DNA of 64,000 nucleotides from Monoplex corrugatus (GCA_030674185.1 JAPXFY010000146.1:1-64000); one strand, 5' to 3'; positions 11,398 through 25,998 are shown, counted from the stretch's first letter. Program-made: numbers and translations. Notes: generated by a model from the sequence alone, not told the origin.

Positions 11398-14300
11398 CAC
11401 CTGTCTGTTTCAACACATGTATTTTACATCCAACACACCTGTCTGTATCAAACTGTTACAACACATGTATTTTACATCCAATACACCTGTCTGTATCATA
11501 CTGTTACAACACATGTATTTTACATCCAACACACATGTCTGTATCAAACTGACTGTTACAACACATGTATTTTACACCCAATACACCTGTCTGTATCAAA
11601 CTGTTACAACACATGTATTTTACATCAATACACCTGTCTGTATCACACTGTTACAACACATGTATTTTGCATCCAATACACATGTCTGTATCAAACTGTT
11701 TCAACACATGTATTTTACATCCAATACACCTGTCTGTATCAAACTGACTGTTACAACACATGTATTTTACATCCAATACACCTGTCTGTATCAAAACTGA
11801 CTGTTACAACACATGTATTTTACATCCAATACACCTGTCTGTATCAAACTGACTGTTACAACACATGTATTTTACATCAATACACCTGTCTGTATCAAAC
11901 TGTATCAACACATGTATTTTACATCCAATACACCTGTCTGTATCATACTGTTACAACACATGTATTTTACATCAATACACCTGTCTGTATCAAACTGACT
12001 GTTACACAAACATGTATTTTACATCCAATACATCTGTCTGTATCAAACTGTTACAGCACATGTATTTTACATCCAATACATCTGTCTGTATCAAACTGTT
12101 ACAACACATGTATTTTACATCCAATACACCTGTCTGTATCATACTGTTACAACACATGTATTTTACATCCAATACACCTGTCTGTATCAACGTGACTGTT
12201 ACAACACATGTATTTTACATCCAATACACCTGTCTGTATCACACTGTTACAACACATGTATTTTACATCCAATACACCTGTCTGTATCAAACTGTTACAA
12301 CACATGTATTTTACATCCAATACACCTGTCTGTATCACACTGTTACAACACATGTATTTTACATCCAACACACCAGTCTGTATTCAAACTGTATCAACAC
12401 ATGTATTTTACATCCAATACACCTGTCTGTATCAAACTGACTGTTACAACACATGTATTTTACATCCAATACACCTGTCTGTATGATACTGTTACAACAC
12501 ATGTATTTTACATCAATACACCTGTCTGTATCAAACTGACTGTTACAACACATGTATTTTACATCCAATACATCTGTCTGTATCAAACTGTTACAACACA
12601 TGTATTTTACATCCAACACACCTGTCTGTATCACACTGTTACAACACATGTATTTTACATCCAATACACCTGTCTGTATCAAACTGTTACAACACATGTA
12701 TTTTACATCCAACACACCTGTCTGTATTACACTGTTACAACACATGTATTTTACATCCAATACACCTGTCTGTATCAAACTGACTGTTACAACACATGTA
12801 TTTTATATCCAATACACCTGTCCGTATCAAACTGACTGTTACAACACATGTATTTTACATCCAATACACCTGTCTGTATCAAACTGACTGTTACAACACA
12901 TGTATTTTACACCCAATACACCTGTCTGTATCACAACTGTTTCAAAACATGTATTTACATCAATACACCTGTCTGTATCAAACACTGTTACAACAAAGTA
13001 TTTTACATCCAACACACCTGTCTGTATCAAAACTGTTACAACACACGTATTTTACATCCAAACACCTGTCTGTATCACGACTGTTACAACACATGTATTT
13101 TACATCCAATACATCTGTCTGTATCAAACTGATGTTACAACACATGTATTTTACATCCAATACACCTGTCTGTATCACACTGTTACAACACATGTATTTT
13201 ACATCCAACACACCTGTCTGTATCAAACGTGACTGTTACAACACATGTATTTTACATCAATACACCTGTCTGTATCAACGTGACTGTTACAACACATGTA
13301 TTTTACATCCAACACACCTGTCTGTATCAAACTGACTGTTACAACACATGTATTTTACACCCCAAACACCTGTCTGTATCAAACTGTTACAACACATGTA
13401 TTTTACATCCAATACACCTGTCTGTATCACACTGACTGTTTCAAAACATGTATTTTACATCCAATACACCTGTCTGTATCACACTGTTACAACACATGTA
13501 TTTTACATCCAAACACCTGTCTGTATCACACTGACTGTTATCAACAACATGTATTTACATCCAACACACATGTCTGTATCAAACTGTTACAACACATGTA
13601 TTTTACATCCAACACACCTGTCTGTATCAACTGTACAACACATGTATTTTAATCCAATACATCTGTCTGTATCAACGTACACTGTTTACACAAACCTGTT
13701 GTTAAGTACACCAATTTTCACTCCTGTTGTCTACTGTTACAACACAGTATTTTACATCAATACACTGTCTGTATCAACTGACTGTTCAACACATGTATTT
13801 TACATCCAATAATCTGTCTGTATACACTGTTACACACATGTATTTTACATCAATACATCTGTCTGTATCACGACTGTTACAACACATGTATTTTACATCC
13901 AATACACCTGTCTGTATCAATGACTGTTAAACACATGTATTTTACATCATACACTGTCTGTATCATACTGTTACAACACATGTATTTTACATCCAATACA
14001 CTGTCTGTATCACACTGTTCAACACATGTATTTTACATCATACACCTGTCTGTATCACACTGTTCAACACATGTATTTTACATCCAATACACTGTCTGTA
14101 TCAACTGTTACAACACATGTATTTTACATCAATACACCTGTCTGTATCATACTGTTACAACACATGTATTTTACATCAATACACTGTCTGTATCACACTG
14201 TTACAACACATGTATTTTACATCCAACACACCTGTCTGTATCACACTGTACAACACATGTATTTTACATCCAATACACTGTCTGTATCAAACTACTGTTA

Positions 14301-17023
14301 CAACACATGTATTTTACATCAATACACCTGTCGTATCAACTGTTACAACACATGTATTTTACATCCAATACACTGTCTGTATCAAACTGTTACAACAATG
14401 TATTTTACATCCAACACACCTGTCTGTATCAACTGTTACAACACATGTATTTTACATCCAAACACCTGTCTGTATCAACTGTTACAACACATGTATTTTA
14501 CATCCAACACACCTGTCTGTATCACACTGTTACAACACATGTATTTTACATCCATACACCTGTCTGTATCAAACTGTTACAACACATGTATTTTACATCA
14601 ATACACCTGTCTGTATCAAACTGTTACAACACATGTATTTTACATCCAATACACCTGTCTGTATCAAACTGTTACAACACATGTATTTTACATCCAAACA
14701 CCTGTCTGTTCAAACTGATTTACATACACATTGTATTTTACATTTTACATACACCTGTCTGTATCAACTGTTACAACACATGTATTTTACATCCAACACA
14801 CCTGTCTGTATCATACTGTTACAACACATGTATTTTACATCCAATACACTGTCTGTATCAAACTGACTTTACAACACATGTATTTACATCCAATACACTG
14901 TCTGTATCACACTGTTACACACATGTATTTTACATCCAATACACTGTCTGTATCAATGACTGTTACAACACATGTATTTTACATCCAAACACCTGTCTGT
15001 ATCAAACTGTTACAACACATGTATTTTACATCCAAACACCTTCTGTATCAAACTGTTCAACACATGTATTTTACATCCAAACACCTGTCTGTATCAACTG
15101 TTACAACACATGTATTTTACATCAATACACCTGTCTGTATCAAACTGTTCAACACATGTATTTTACATCAATACACCTGTCTGTATAAACTGTTCAACAC
15201 ATGTATTTTACATCAAACACTGTCTGTATAAACTGTTCAACACATGTATTTTACATCAATACACTGTCTGATCACGACTGTTCAACACATGTATTTTACA
15301 TCCAATACACCTGTCTGTTCACAGACAAACAGTATTTAACGTCCAAAACCTGTCTACAAACATGTAAACCTGTTTTTCATCAAACACCTGTCTACAAACT
15401 GTAACCGTTTTTTCATCAACACGTCTGTAATCAATATGTAAACTGTTTTTCATCAAAACACCTGTCTTACAATCACTTGTAAACCTGTTTTTCATCCAAA
15501 ACCTGTCTTATCAAATGTAAACCTGTTTTTCATCAAAACCTGTCTACAACTTGTAAACCTGTTTTTCATCAAACACCTGTCTACAAATTTAAACCTGTTT
15601 TTCATCAAACACCTGTCTATAACTGTTAACCGTTTTTCATCAACAACTTCTGTTCAAAATTTAAACCTGTTTTTCATCAAACACTGTCTAACACACTTTA
15701 AACCTGTTTTTCATCCAAACACCTGTCTACAAACTGTAAACCTGTTTTACACAATACCTGTCTTTATAAACTGTTTACAACACTTATTTACATCCAACAC
15801 CTGTCGTACAAACTGTTACAACACATGTATTTTCATCAAAACCTGTCTAACACACTGTAAACCTGTTTTTCATCAACACTTCTTACATACTGTAAACCTG
15901 TTTTTCATCAAACACCTGTCTACATACTATTAACCTTGTTTTTCATCCAATACCTGTCTTCAAACTACAAACTGTTTTTCATCAAACACCTGCTTACAAC
16001 TGTACAAACACAATACATCAAACCCTGTTGTTCAGTCAACACAGTATTTACATCCAAAACCGTGTTGTTTCACACATTATTCTCACACAATCACATGTAA
16101 ACCTGTTTTTCATCAACACACCTGTCTACAAATGTAAACCTGTTTTCATCAAACACCTGTCTACAAACTATGTAACCTGTATTTTACATCCAATACACCT
16201 GTCTGTATCAAACTACTGTTACAACACATGTATTTTACATCAATACACTGTCTGTATCAAACTACTGTTACAACACATGTATTTTTACATCAATTACACC
16301 TGTCTTATCAAACATATGTACAACACATGTATTTTACATCCAACACCTGTCTGTATCAAACTGTACAACACATGTATGTTTACATCCAATACACCTGTCT
16401 GTATCAATACTGTTACAACACATGTATTTTACATCCAATAACCTGTCTGTATCAAACTGTATCAACACATGTATTTTACATCCAATACACTGTCTGTATC
16501 AAACTGTATCAACACATGTATTTTACATCCAATACACCTGTCTGTATCAAACTGTTACAACACATGTATTTTACATCCAATACACCTGTCTGTATCAACT
16601 GTTACAACACATGTATTTTACATCAATACACTGTCTGTATCAAACTGCTGTTACAACACATGTATTTTACATCCAATACACTGTCTGTATCACACTGTTA
16701 AACACATGTATTTTACATCCAATACACTGTCTGTATCAACTACTGTTACAACACATGTATTTTACATCAATACACCTGTCTGTATCAAACTGACTGTTAC
16801 AACACATGTATTTTACATCCAAACACCTGTCTGTATCAACACTGTTACAACACATGTATTTTACATCCAATACACCTGTCTGTATCAACACTGTTACAAC
16901 ACATGTATTTTACATCAATACACCTGTCTGTATCACACTGTTCAACACATGTATTTTACATCAATACACCTGTCTGTATCAATACTGTTACAACACATGT
17001 ATTTTACATCAATACACCTGTCT
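11398..17023. repeat. 48-bp satellite A, roughly 110 copies
   Basis: The unit is CTGTTACAACACATGTATTT, then TACATCCAATACACCTGTCT, then GTATCAAA (48 bp). Many units carry a 4-bp duplication in CAAACTGACTGTTAC, giving 52 bp. Numerous short frames in both strands are shadows of this periodicity. Copies from 11398 to about 13650 are regular. From there on, single-base losses in doublets (CC to C, AA to A, TTAC to TC) become very frequent. About 15320-16180 is a scrambled zone with a shorter unit (TGTAAACCTGTTTTTCATCA plus AACACCTGTCTAC). Regular units return at about 16180-17020. Confidence 0.92.
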
Positions 17024-18430
17024 GTGTGTTGTTTCAGTCAACAACTTACCTGTCTACACACAATCACTATGTAAAGCCCCGTGTTGTTTCAGTCAACAAC
17101 TTACCTGTCTACACACAATCACTATGTAAAGCCCTGTGTTGTTTCAGTCAACAACTTACCTGTCTACACACAATCACTATGTAAAGCCCCGTGTTGTTTC
17201 AGTCAACAACTTACCTGTCTACACACAATCACTATGTAAAGCCTCGTGTTGTTTCAGTCAACAACTTACCTGTCTACACACAATCAATATGTAAAGCCCC
17301 GTGTTGTTTCAGTCAACAACTTACCTATCTACACACAATCACTATGTAAAGCCTCGTGTTGTTTCAGTCAACAACTTACCTGTCTACACACAATATGTAA
17401 AGCCCTGTGTTGTTTCAGTCAACAACTTACCTATCTACACACAATCATTATGTAAAGCCTCGTGTTGTTTCAGTCAACAACTTACCTGTCTACACACAAT
17501 ATGTAAAACCCTGTGTTGTTTTAGTCAACAACTTACCTGTTTACACACAATATGTAAAGCCCTGTGTTGTTTCAGTCAACAACTTACCTGTCTTCACACA
17601 ATATTTAAAGCCCCGTGTTGTTTCAGTCAACAACTTACCTGTCTACACACAATCACTATGTAAAGCCCTGTGTTGTTTCAATCAACAACTTACCTGTCTT
17701 CACACAATATTTAAAGCCCTGTGTTGTTTCAGTCAACAACTTACCTGTCTACACACAATCACTATGTAAAGCCCTGTGTTGTTTCAGTCAACAACTTACC
17801 TGTCTACACACAATGACTATGTAAAGCCCTGTGTTGTTTCAGTCAACAGCTTACCTGTCTACACACAATATGTAAAGCCCTGTGTTGTTTCAGTCAACAA
17901 CTTACCTGTCTACACACAATCACTATGTAAAGCCCTGTGTTGTTTCAGTCAACACCTTACCTGTCTACACACAATATGTAAAGCCCTGTGTTGTTTCAGT
18001 CAACAACTTACCTGTCTTCACACAATATGTAAAGCCCTGTGTTGTTTCAGTCAACAACTTACCTGTCTACACACAATGACTATGTAAAGCCCTGTGTTGT
18101 TTCAGTCAACAACTTACCTGTCTACACACAATATGTAAAGCCCTGTGTTGTTTCAGTCAACAACTTACCTGTCTACACACAATCACTATGTAAAGCCCTG
18201 TGTTGTTTCAGTCAACACCTTACCTGTCTACACACAATATTTAAAGCCCCGTGTTGTTTCAGTCAACAACTTACCTGTCTACACACAATATGTAAAGCCC
18301 TGTGTTGTTTCAGTCAACACCTTACCTGTCTACACACAATATGTAAAGCCCTGTGTTGTTTCAGTCAACAACTTACCTGTCTTCACACAATATGTAAAGC
18401 CCCGTGTTGTTTCAGTCAACAACTTAACAC
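17024..18430. repeat. 55/51-bp satellite B, about 26 copies
   Basis: The unit is TGTGTTGTTTCAGTCAACAA, CTTACCTGTCTACACACAAT, then CACTATGTAAAGCCC. A shorter variant lacks CACT. Variant positions include CCC/CCT before GTGTTG and GTCTACAC/GTCTTCAC. It abuts satellite A directly at the shared word CCTGTCTG, so the two arrays are physically fused. Confidence 0.93.
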
Positions 18431-18654
18431 ATTAACAGTCTATCTCAACGCCTGGTTATTTCCGAAGCCAATGGACGCAGCATGCAAACTGCAGCCATTG
18501 TGTGGCGGCCGGTGTCTTTGTTGACGGGGTAAACACGTGAAAAAGGTGCAGCCGGACAGAAACTGGAAAGACTACACCACAAATGTCTTGTAATGGATGA
18601 TCCAAACAATTATGGTAACTGCCATATAATATACACGCCTTTAAACCATATGAG
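18431..18654. other. Unique DNA between satellite B and microsatellite
   Basis: I see no coding frame or repeat in this segment. Confidence 0.4.
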
Positions 18655-19613
<959 letters not shown>

Positions 19614-19920
19614 AATGCTAACGTGCTATTGTTACATAATATATTTTACAGCCTATTCCTAACATTTCACAGAGCCCAGAACCTGATGCCGGAGGGCAGT
19701 GTAAATGGTGATGTAGTGTTTACAGTCTCATTAAGCAGTAACGAGGCATCATGTGAAAACACAGGATTGTGCAATGGACTGGATGACAAGCGTAAACAGT
19801 GTAGGAAAGGGAACCATGATAAACTGACACAAACCACCATCTCAAGCCACAACAAGCCGTAGAGTTGACATCGAGGCCTCACAAAAACAAAAACACACAC
19901 ACGCACACAGAAAGCGAATC
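19614..19920. other. Unique DNA without recognised gene
   Basis: Short frames occur on both strands (for example 19667-19906 minus) but none has recognisable domains or coding character. Confidence 0.35.
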
Positions 19921-20165
19921 AGACGCCGTGGTATAGTGGTTAGCACAAAGCGGACAACAAAACTGAAAGGGTGTTAATTCGAATTTCCTATCATTCCCTT
20001 CAAAAATCATTGTGAGATTTTTTTGTTGTTGTTTCCGGCTCTAATCGGCTCCCTCCCAGAGTGGAGCGCGCTATGGGCTGTGTGGGAAGACTGGCACCAC
20101 GCGGTTCGAGTCTCATCTCTACTTCACACGTGCGTCGTTAAAAATGTTGCTCAAATATCATAATC
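19921..20165 (+). mobile_element. Possible tRNA-derived SINE
   Basis: GCCGTGGTATAGTGGTTAGC at about 19924-19944 matches a tRNA-like pol III A box. About 45 bp downstream, GTTAATTCGAATTTCC resembles a degenerate B box. A second, better B-box-like word GGTTCGAGTCTC occurs at about 20103. The sequence does not fold convincingly into a complete cloverleaf by eye, so I favour a decayed SINE head over a functional tRNA. No clear tail or target-site duplication was found. Confidence 0.4.
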
Positions 20166-20457
20166 AAAACCGCAGGTGCCTGTATCTCTCGGGCGTGGTT
20201 TACGCTAGGACGTATTGTGATAGTAAGCGTGGAGTACGCCCCTTCACCGTAGTCTCAATCGTAGATGGAACACTATAACCTCATGGTTACCATCCTTATC
20301 GTTACCATTATCATCACATTGTAAACAATATTTCTGCGGCCATTCAATTGGTGTAGGAAATTTGCGGAGGAGGAGGGGGGAGGGGGTGAGCACGAAGAAA
20401 ATCTCCCTGAGTACAATGATCCTTTAAAAGTAAAAGGGCAATATTGTAATCATTAAT

Positions 20458-21856
20458 TACCTCCAGCCTGGGTACCTCCAACCTGGGTACCTCCAGCCTG
20501 GGTACCTCCAGCCTGGGTACCTCCAACCTGGGTACCTCCAACCTGGGTACCTCCAACCTGGGTACCTCCAACCTGGGTACCTCCAACCTGGGTACCTCCA
20601 ACCTGGGTAACTCCAAGCTGGGTAACTCCAAGCTGGGTACCTCCAACCTGGGTACCTCCAACCTGGGTAACTCCAAGCTAGGTACCTCCAACCTGGGTAC
20701 CTCCAACCTGGGTACCTCCAACTTGGGTACCTCCAACCTGGGTACTTCCAACCTCGGTACCTCCAACCTCGGTACCTCCAACCTGGGGGGTACTTCCAAC
20801 CTGGGTACCTCCAACCTGGGGGGTACTTCCAACCTGGGTACCTCCAACCTGGGTACCTCCAACCTGGGTACCTCCAACCTGGGTACTTCCAACCTGGCTA
20901 CCTCCAACCTAGGTACCTCCAACCTGGGTACCTCCAACCTTGGGTACTTCCAACCTGGGTACCTCCAACCTGGGTACCTCCAACCTGGGTACCTCCAACC
21001 TGGGTACCTCCAACCTATGTACCTCCAACCTGGGTACCTCCAACCTAGGTACTTCCAACCTGGGTACCTCCAACCTGGGTACTTCCAACCTGGGTACCTC
21101 TAACCTGGGTACCTCCAACCTGGGTACCTCCAACCTGGGTACTTCCAACCTGGGTACCTCCAACCTAGGTACCTCCAACCTGGGTACCTCCAACCTGGGT
21201 ACCTCCAACCTGGGTACCTCCAACCTAGTTACCTCTAACCTGGGTACCTCCAACCTGGGTACCTCTAACCTGGGTACTTCCAACCTGGGTACCTCCAACC
21301 TAGGTACTTCCAACCTGGGTACCTCCAACCTGGGTACCTCCAACCTGGGTACCTCCAACCTAGGTACTTCCAATCTGAGTACTTCCAACCTGGGTACTTC
21401 CAACCTGGGTACCTCCAACCTGAATACTTCCAACCTGGGTACCTCCAACCTGGCTACCTCAAACCTGGATACCTCCAACCTAGGTACTTCCAACCTAGGT
21501 ACTTCCAACATGGGTACCTCCAACCTGGGTACCTCCAACCTGGGTACCTCCAACCTGGGTACCTCCAACCTGAGTACTTCCAACCTGGGTACCTCCAACC
21601 TGGTACCTCCAACCTGGGTACCTCCAACCTGGAGGGTACTTCCAACCTGGGTACCTCCAACCTGGTACCTCCAACCTGGGTTCCTCAACCTGGGTACCTC
21701 CAACCTGGGCACTTCCAACCTGGGTACCTCCAACCTGGGTAACTCCAACCTCCGTACTTCCCACCTGGGTACCTCCAACCTGTGTACTTCCAACCTGGGT
21801 ACCTCCAACCTGGGTACCTCCAATCTTTGTACTCTCAACCTGGGTACCGCTAACCG
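20458..21856. repeat. 15-bp minisatellite (CTGGGTACCTCCAAC), about 93 copies
   Basis: The unit contains a KpnI-type GGTACC word and varies mainly at two sites (ACC/ACT and CTG/CTA). Since 15 is a multiple of three, plus-strand frames read as a Gly-Thr-Ser-Asn-Leu pentapeptide repeat (20940-21974, 344 aa). Minus-strand frames read as Leu-Glu-Val-Pro-Arg repeats (20344-20937 and 20909-21838). Indels near 20787, 20820, 21601, 21632 and 21680 shift the frame. There is no signal peptide, splice signal or neighbouring exon to support a gene, so I call it a minisatellite. Confidence 0.88.
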
Positions 21857-22100
21857 TGTGGGTAATGGATGGAGATTATTGTCCAGTTTGCTAGGTCAAC
21901 GTGAATGCTACCTGCTATTGCCTAAACTCCTTACGCAAGCAAAACATGAACTACACAGGTTAAAGATCCTATAAGCCATGTCAGTGTTCAACAGACAAGT
22001 GACACATGAAAACAGCCAACACGCACGTCCATCATACAAGTGTTCACGTTGTGTTAATATCGGGCATCTTGTACTGTGTGGGCAAAACATACAACAACGT
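21857..22100. other. Unique DNA between minisatellite and CA repeat
   Basis: Nothing recognisable. Confidence 0.35.
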
Positions 22101-22199
<99 letters not shown>

Positions 22200-22232
22200 A
22201 ACACGCACACACACACACACACATACACACTC

Positions 22233-22273
<41 letters not shown>

Positions 22274-22489
22274 TACACACACACTAACATGCACACAGAG
22301 AGAGAGTCATACACACATACACACACATACACACACACATACACACACAGAGACACACACACACACACATACACACACATACATACATACATACACAATC
22401 ACATACACACACATACACACACATACACACACACATACACACACACATACATACATATACACACACCCAAACATACACACACACACATG

Positions 22490-22572
<83 letters not shown>

Positions 22573-22616
22573 ATCACACTCACACAAAACCGCACAATCA
22601 CTCACACGCACAATCA

Positions 22617-22660
<44 letters not shown>
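22101..22660. repeat. (CA)n / (CATA)n microsatellite, ~560 bp
   Basis: Almost pure alternating CA with interspersed CATACA and a short GAGAGA run at about 22300. Open frames of poly His-Thr or Cys-Val on either strand are artefacts. Confidence 0.95.
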
Positions 22661-22662
<2 letters not shown>

Positions 22663-23056
22663 AAAACAAAGCACAAAATTAATGACAATATACTAATAAG
22701 CTTACGCTGAAAATATATTCAAATGTATTCGGTCTGACCTGGCTATTTTAATGCTACCTTAATCGTCACATATATTTCAAGCAGACGATACGTGCAACTC
22801 TAAATAGGTCAATCAGGGGTCACACTGCAGTCATTCCCTGATGTACAATATGTACAAAACACGTACTAGTAATAATTCATCAATACAAATAATGAAAATA
22901 TAATAACAATAATAATAACAATAATAGTAATTATAATAAAAACAACATATTTTCAACGCAAACTTATTCGTATACGGTCATTAATTTTGTGGTTTGTTTT
23001 TGCTCGCGTTCATGCGTGTGTGTGTATGTGTGCACCTGTGTATGTGAGTCAGTGTT

Positions 23057-23102
<46 letters not shown>

Positions 23103-23160
23103 TGTGTGTGTGTATGTCTCTGTGTATGTGTGTATGTCTCTGTGTGTGTATATATCTCTG
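22661..23160. other. AT-rich DNA with TG and GA runs
   Basis: AT-rich sequence with an imperfect AAT run (22880-22940), then TG/GA simple repeats at 23000-23150. No gene is seen. Confidence 0.5.
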
Positions 23161-23425
23161 TTCGTTCGTTGCTTGATTTAACGTCTTTTCACTATAAGTG
23201 ATATTAGACGGGGAAAAATGGAATGGAGGATGAAATTAGGGGGGGGGGGGGAGGGGAACAGAGTAAGGGACGTAAAAAAATTAAAAGGAAGCGGTAAGGT
23301 CTTAAGAAAAAGGATATGGATGAACAGAGAAATGAAACTAGAACAACGCTAACATCAATAATGTAAAAGAAAAATCGTCATAAAAACAAAACAAAATAAA
23401 AATAATCATAATTATAATAACAATC

Positions 23426-24763
23426 TTAAAGTAACGCATTAACAGGACTGTGAACCAATGATTCTGAAATTTTAACTAACAAAACTTGATCCGATACTAT
23501 TTCTTTAAAATGCGTTTCAAGATAGTTTCCTTGTGTAAACGTCTTTGGTAAAAAGGAACGAAGCTTTCTGCAGTAAAACAAACAGTGATACAATGTGAAT
23601 TGTTCGCCGCAAATACATAATACGTTGTTACAATATTTTACATTTGCCCCAATGAAAAAAGACTTTTTAATGTAAACTTTTGGAACATAAAAGGCTGCTC
23701 CAGCGCTCTGATTTGCTAAGACTAACCCATCGGTAAAAATGTGGAGGTGGGTACGGTACTTTTCATCGATGTGTTCACAAGCTATGGATAGCGTAATGTT
23801 GACATTATTATCTTTTTTAACGTTTGCATAATCGAGATCAAATGTGGCCTTTAGCATTTCCCATGTAGGGATAGGCGTTATCGTTAGTTTCTCGGCTATT
23901 TCATCCATTGTTATGTTGGACTGTTTGATCAGGCCAGATATGTAAGTTGCGGTTGTAATTTGTGATGAAATGTTTTTTGCTCGTTTTGGAAAGTCAGTAT
24001 CAGACCTGATCTTAATTTCTTTCCTCACAAAATTATCCGCTTGTGAAGTAGTTCTAATTGCAAACTTTGCTGTAGCTAGCTCACGATGGTTGTTTAGAGG
24101 TAGAATTCCAGCAGCTTTGTACGTTACCAGAGTAGAAGCATGAGTTGGTACACCTAGTGCAATTTTAAGACTTTTGCGGTCCAAGCTCTGAATCTTTTTT
24201 AGTAAATATTTGGGTGCATTGAAAAAAACTTCTTGCGCATAGGATAATTTAGACCTGACCAGCGCTGTTGACAGATGAATCAGTACATTTGTATCCATTC
24301 CCCAGGGTAATTTGCTTATTATCTTTAGAAAATTTAAAGTTTTTCGCGTTTTTGTTGAAATATAATCAAAATGGACATTCCAGCTTAATTTCGACGTGAT
24401 GTAAACTCCCAAAAATTTTACGACCTGTTTGCAATTTAACACTTCACCAAGCAATTTGAAAGTAGGCAAGTTATTTGAGTTACCACCAGGATCAAACAGC
24501 ATCATGTTAGTTTTTTCTGCTGACAACGACAGCCCATTTTCTAACATATAGTTTCCAAGATTATCAAGATCAATTTGATACAACTTCCTGATGTAATTTC
24601 GCGTTCTCTGTGGAGTTGTCTTTTTTAAAGTGATATTCATCCAAGTGCATATATCATCAGCGTACTGTACTAAAACAACACGATTTGAAAGAGCTTTAGG
24701 AAGATCCTGTATAAGGATATTAAATAAAATAGGTGCTATCACTGAACCTTGTGGAATCCCCAT
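23426..24763 (-). pseudogene. I-like LINE: RT motifs B-E, truncated RNase H, zinc-knuckle
   Basis: This 445-codon frame starts at RT motif B (GIPQGSVIAPILFNI) and contains catalytic motif C (VQYADDICTW) and the downstream KFLGVYI motif. After the thumb region it reaches an RNase H start (LHIFTDGL, the first catalytic Asp). It then jumps after only ~30 residues to a cysteine/histidine cluster (CICGEQFTLYHCLFYC). A normal RNase H domain has ~120 residues with further D, E and D/H positions, so most of that domain has been deleted in frame. It overlaps the preceding RT frame at a frameshift near 24755. The function would have been cDNA synthesis and RNA removal during target-primed insertion. 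Confidence 0.82.
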
Positions 24764-25829
24764 GTCGAGGCGTCGTGAAGAAGAATAACTCCCACTCTTG
24801 CCTGAATTGTTCTATTAGCTAAAAAAGATTTAATGTAATTGAACATATTGCCCGATAAACCAACAGATTTTAGCTTGAACAATAAACGTTTATGCCAAAC
24901 TTGATCGTAAACTTTTTTCACATCAAAGAAAGTAGCTAAAACACTTTTTCTGCGGGCAAACTGTAGTTTGATCTGAGTTGTAAGTTTAACCAGGTGCTCA
25001 ACTGCGGATCTTCCTTTTCTAAAACCCGCCTGGTTTACCGGAATAACGTTATTTTTATCACAGTAGTGTAAAAGTCTGTTTAAGACCAATCTTTCCATTA
25101 GTTTGCTTGTGTGGGACGTCAAAGCAATGGGTCTGTAACTGTTTTTATCGGTTTTCGATTTGCTTGTTTTTAAGATTGGTATAACTATAGACTTTTGCCA
25201 GATTTGTGGCACAGTTCCGCTAACCCAGCATTTCTGCAAAATTTTGTGTAGGAAAATAAGGTAGTTTTCAGGGAGATGTTTAATCATTTCAGTCGAAACT
25301 GCATCAACACCTACCGAACTCTTTTTGTTGTGCAGAGACAGTACTGTGTTTTTTTTAGCTCTTCTAAGGTGATTGGAGAATTAAACCAGAGATCATTCTG
25401 TGGTACTGGATCAGTGTAGATTGGGTTGTTATCTTCCATTTCTCTGTGATGTTTGCAGTCAGGAGATAAACCTTCAACTTTACTGTTTTCAGCAAACAGA
25501 TCCACAAAAGTTTCTGCTTTGTCCATGTCTGAAGGAAATGTGTTACATTTTTCAATCATTATCGGACACCTAGGTAAGTTGGTTCCATCCTTCATTTGTT
25601 TCATTTTCGTCCAGACTTTATGGAAATCTTTGAAATCTGAAATTTCTTTTGTGCAGAATGATGCCCAATAATCTTTCTTTGCTTCAGCAATGATTTTGTT
25701 ACATTGGATGTTAGCTTTTTTCATTTCCACATGATCTTCAGGTTTCCGGCTTTTGATGTAGATTTTGAATTTCTCCCTTTTATATTGAACTGCTTTCTCA
25801 CATGCCTCTGTCCACCAAACATTACCCAA
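24739..25829 (-). pseudogene. I-like LINE: RT N-terminal half, frameshifted
   Basis: Two frames (25311-25829 and 24739-25287) together cover the linker and RT motifs 0-A: WQKSIVIPILK, SYRPIALTSHTSKLMER, QAGFRKGRSAVEHL and TFFDVKKVYDQVWH. The catalytic Asp of motif A is present. The usual KAFD/AYD alanine is Val. A break near 25290-25310 separates the halves, and another near 24755 separates this part from motif B. The upstream region (GNVWWTEACEKAVQYKREKF) matches the usual endonuclease-to-RT linker. Confidence 0.8.
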
Positions 25830-25998
25830 TCGATTATTTGATCTAGAAGATTTGAGTTTCGAATCGATAGGTCTGCAGCGGCTGGAATTGACTCTTGGAA
25901 TTTAGAAAACATAATGTCTACATTTTCACTTTCATAATGTCTGTAATCTTGATTAGTAAGAGCAGTTCTAAATAAGGACCAGTCTGCACGCTTGTAAT

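Noticed and set aside
11398..18430. CRISPR-like appearance of regularly repeated ~50-bp units
   Set aside because: There are no unique spacers between repeats. The units are contiguous satellites in a eukaryotic genome.
11318..18435. Many 60-420 codon frames over satellites A and B
   Set aside because: They follow the repeat period, overlap each other in several frames and show no domain.
19924..19990. Functional tRNA gene
   Set aside because: The A box is good but the B box is degenerate and acceptor and anticodon stems do not pair convincingly by eye.
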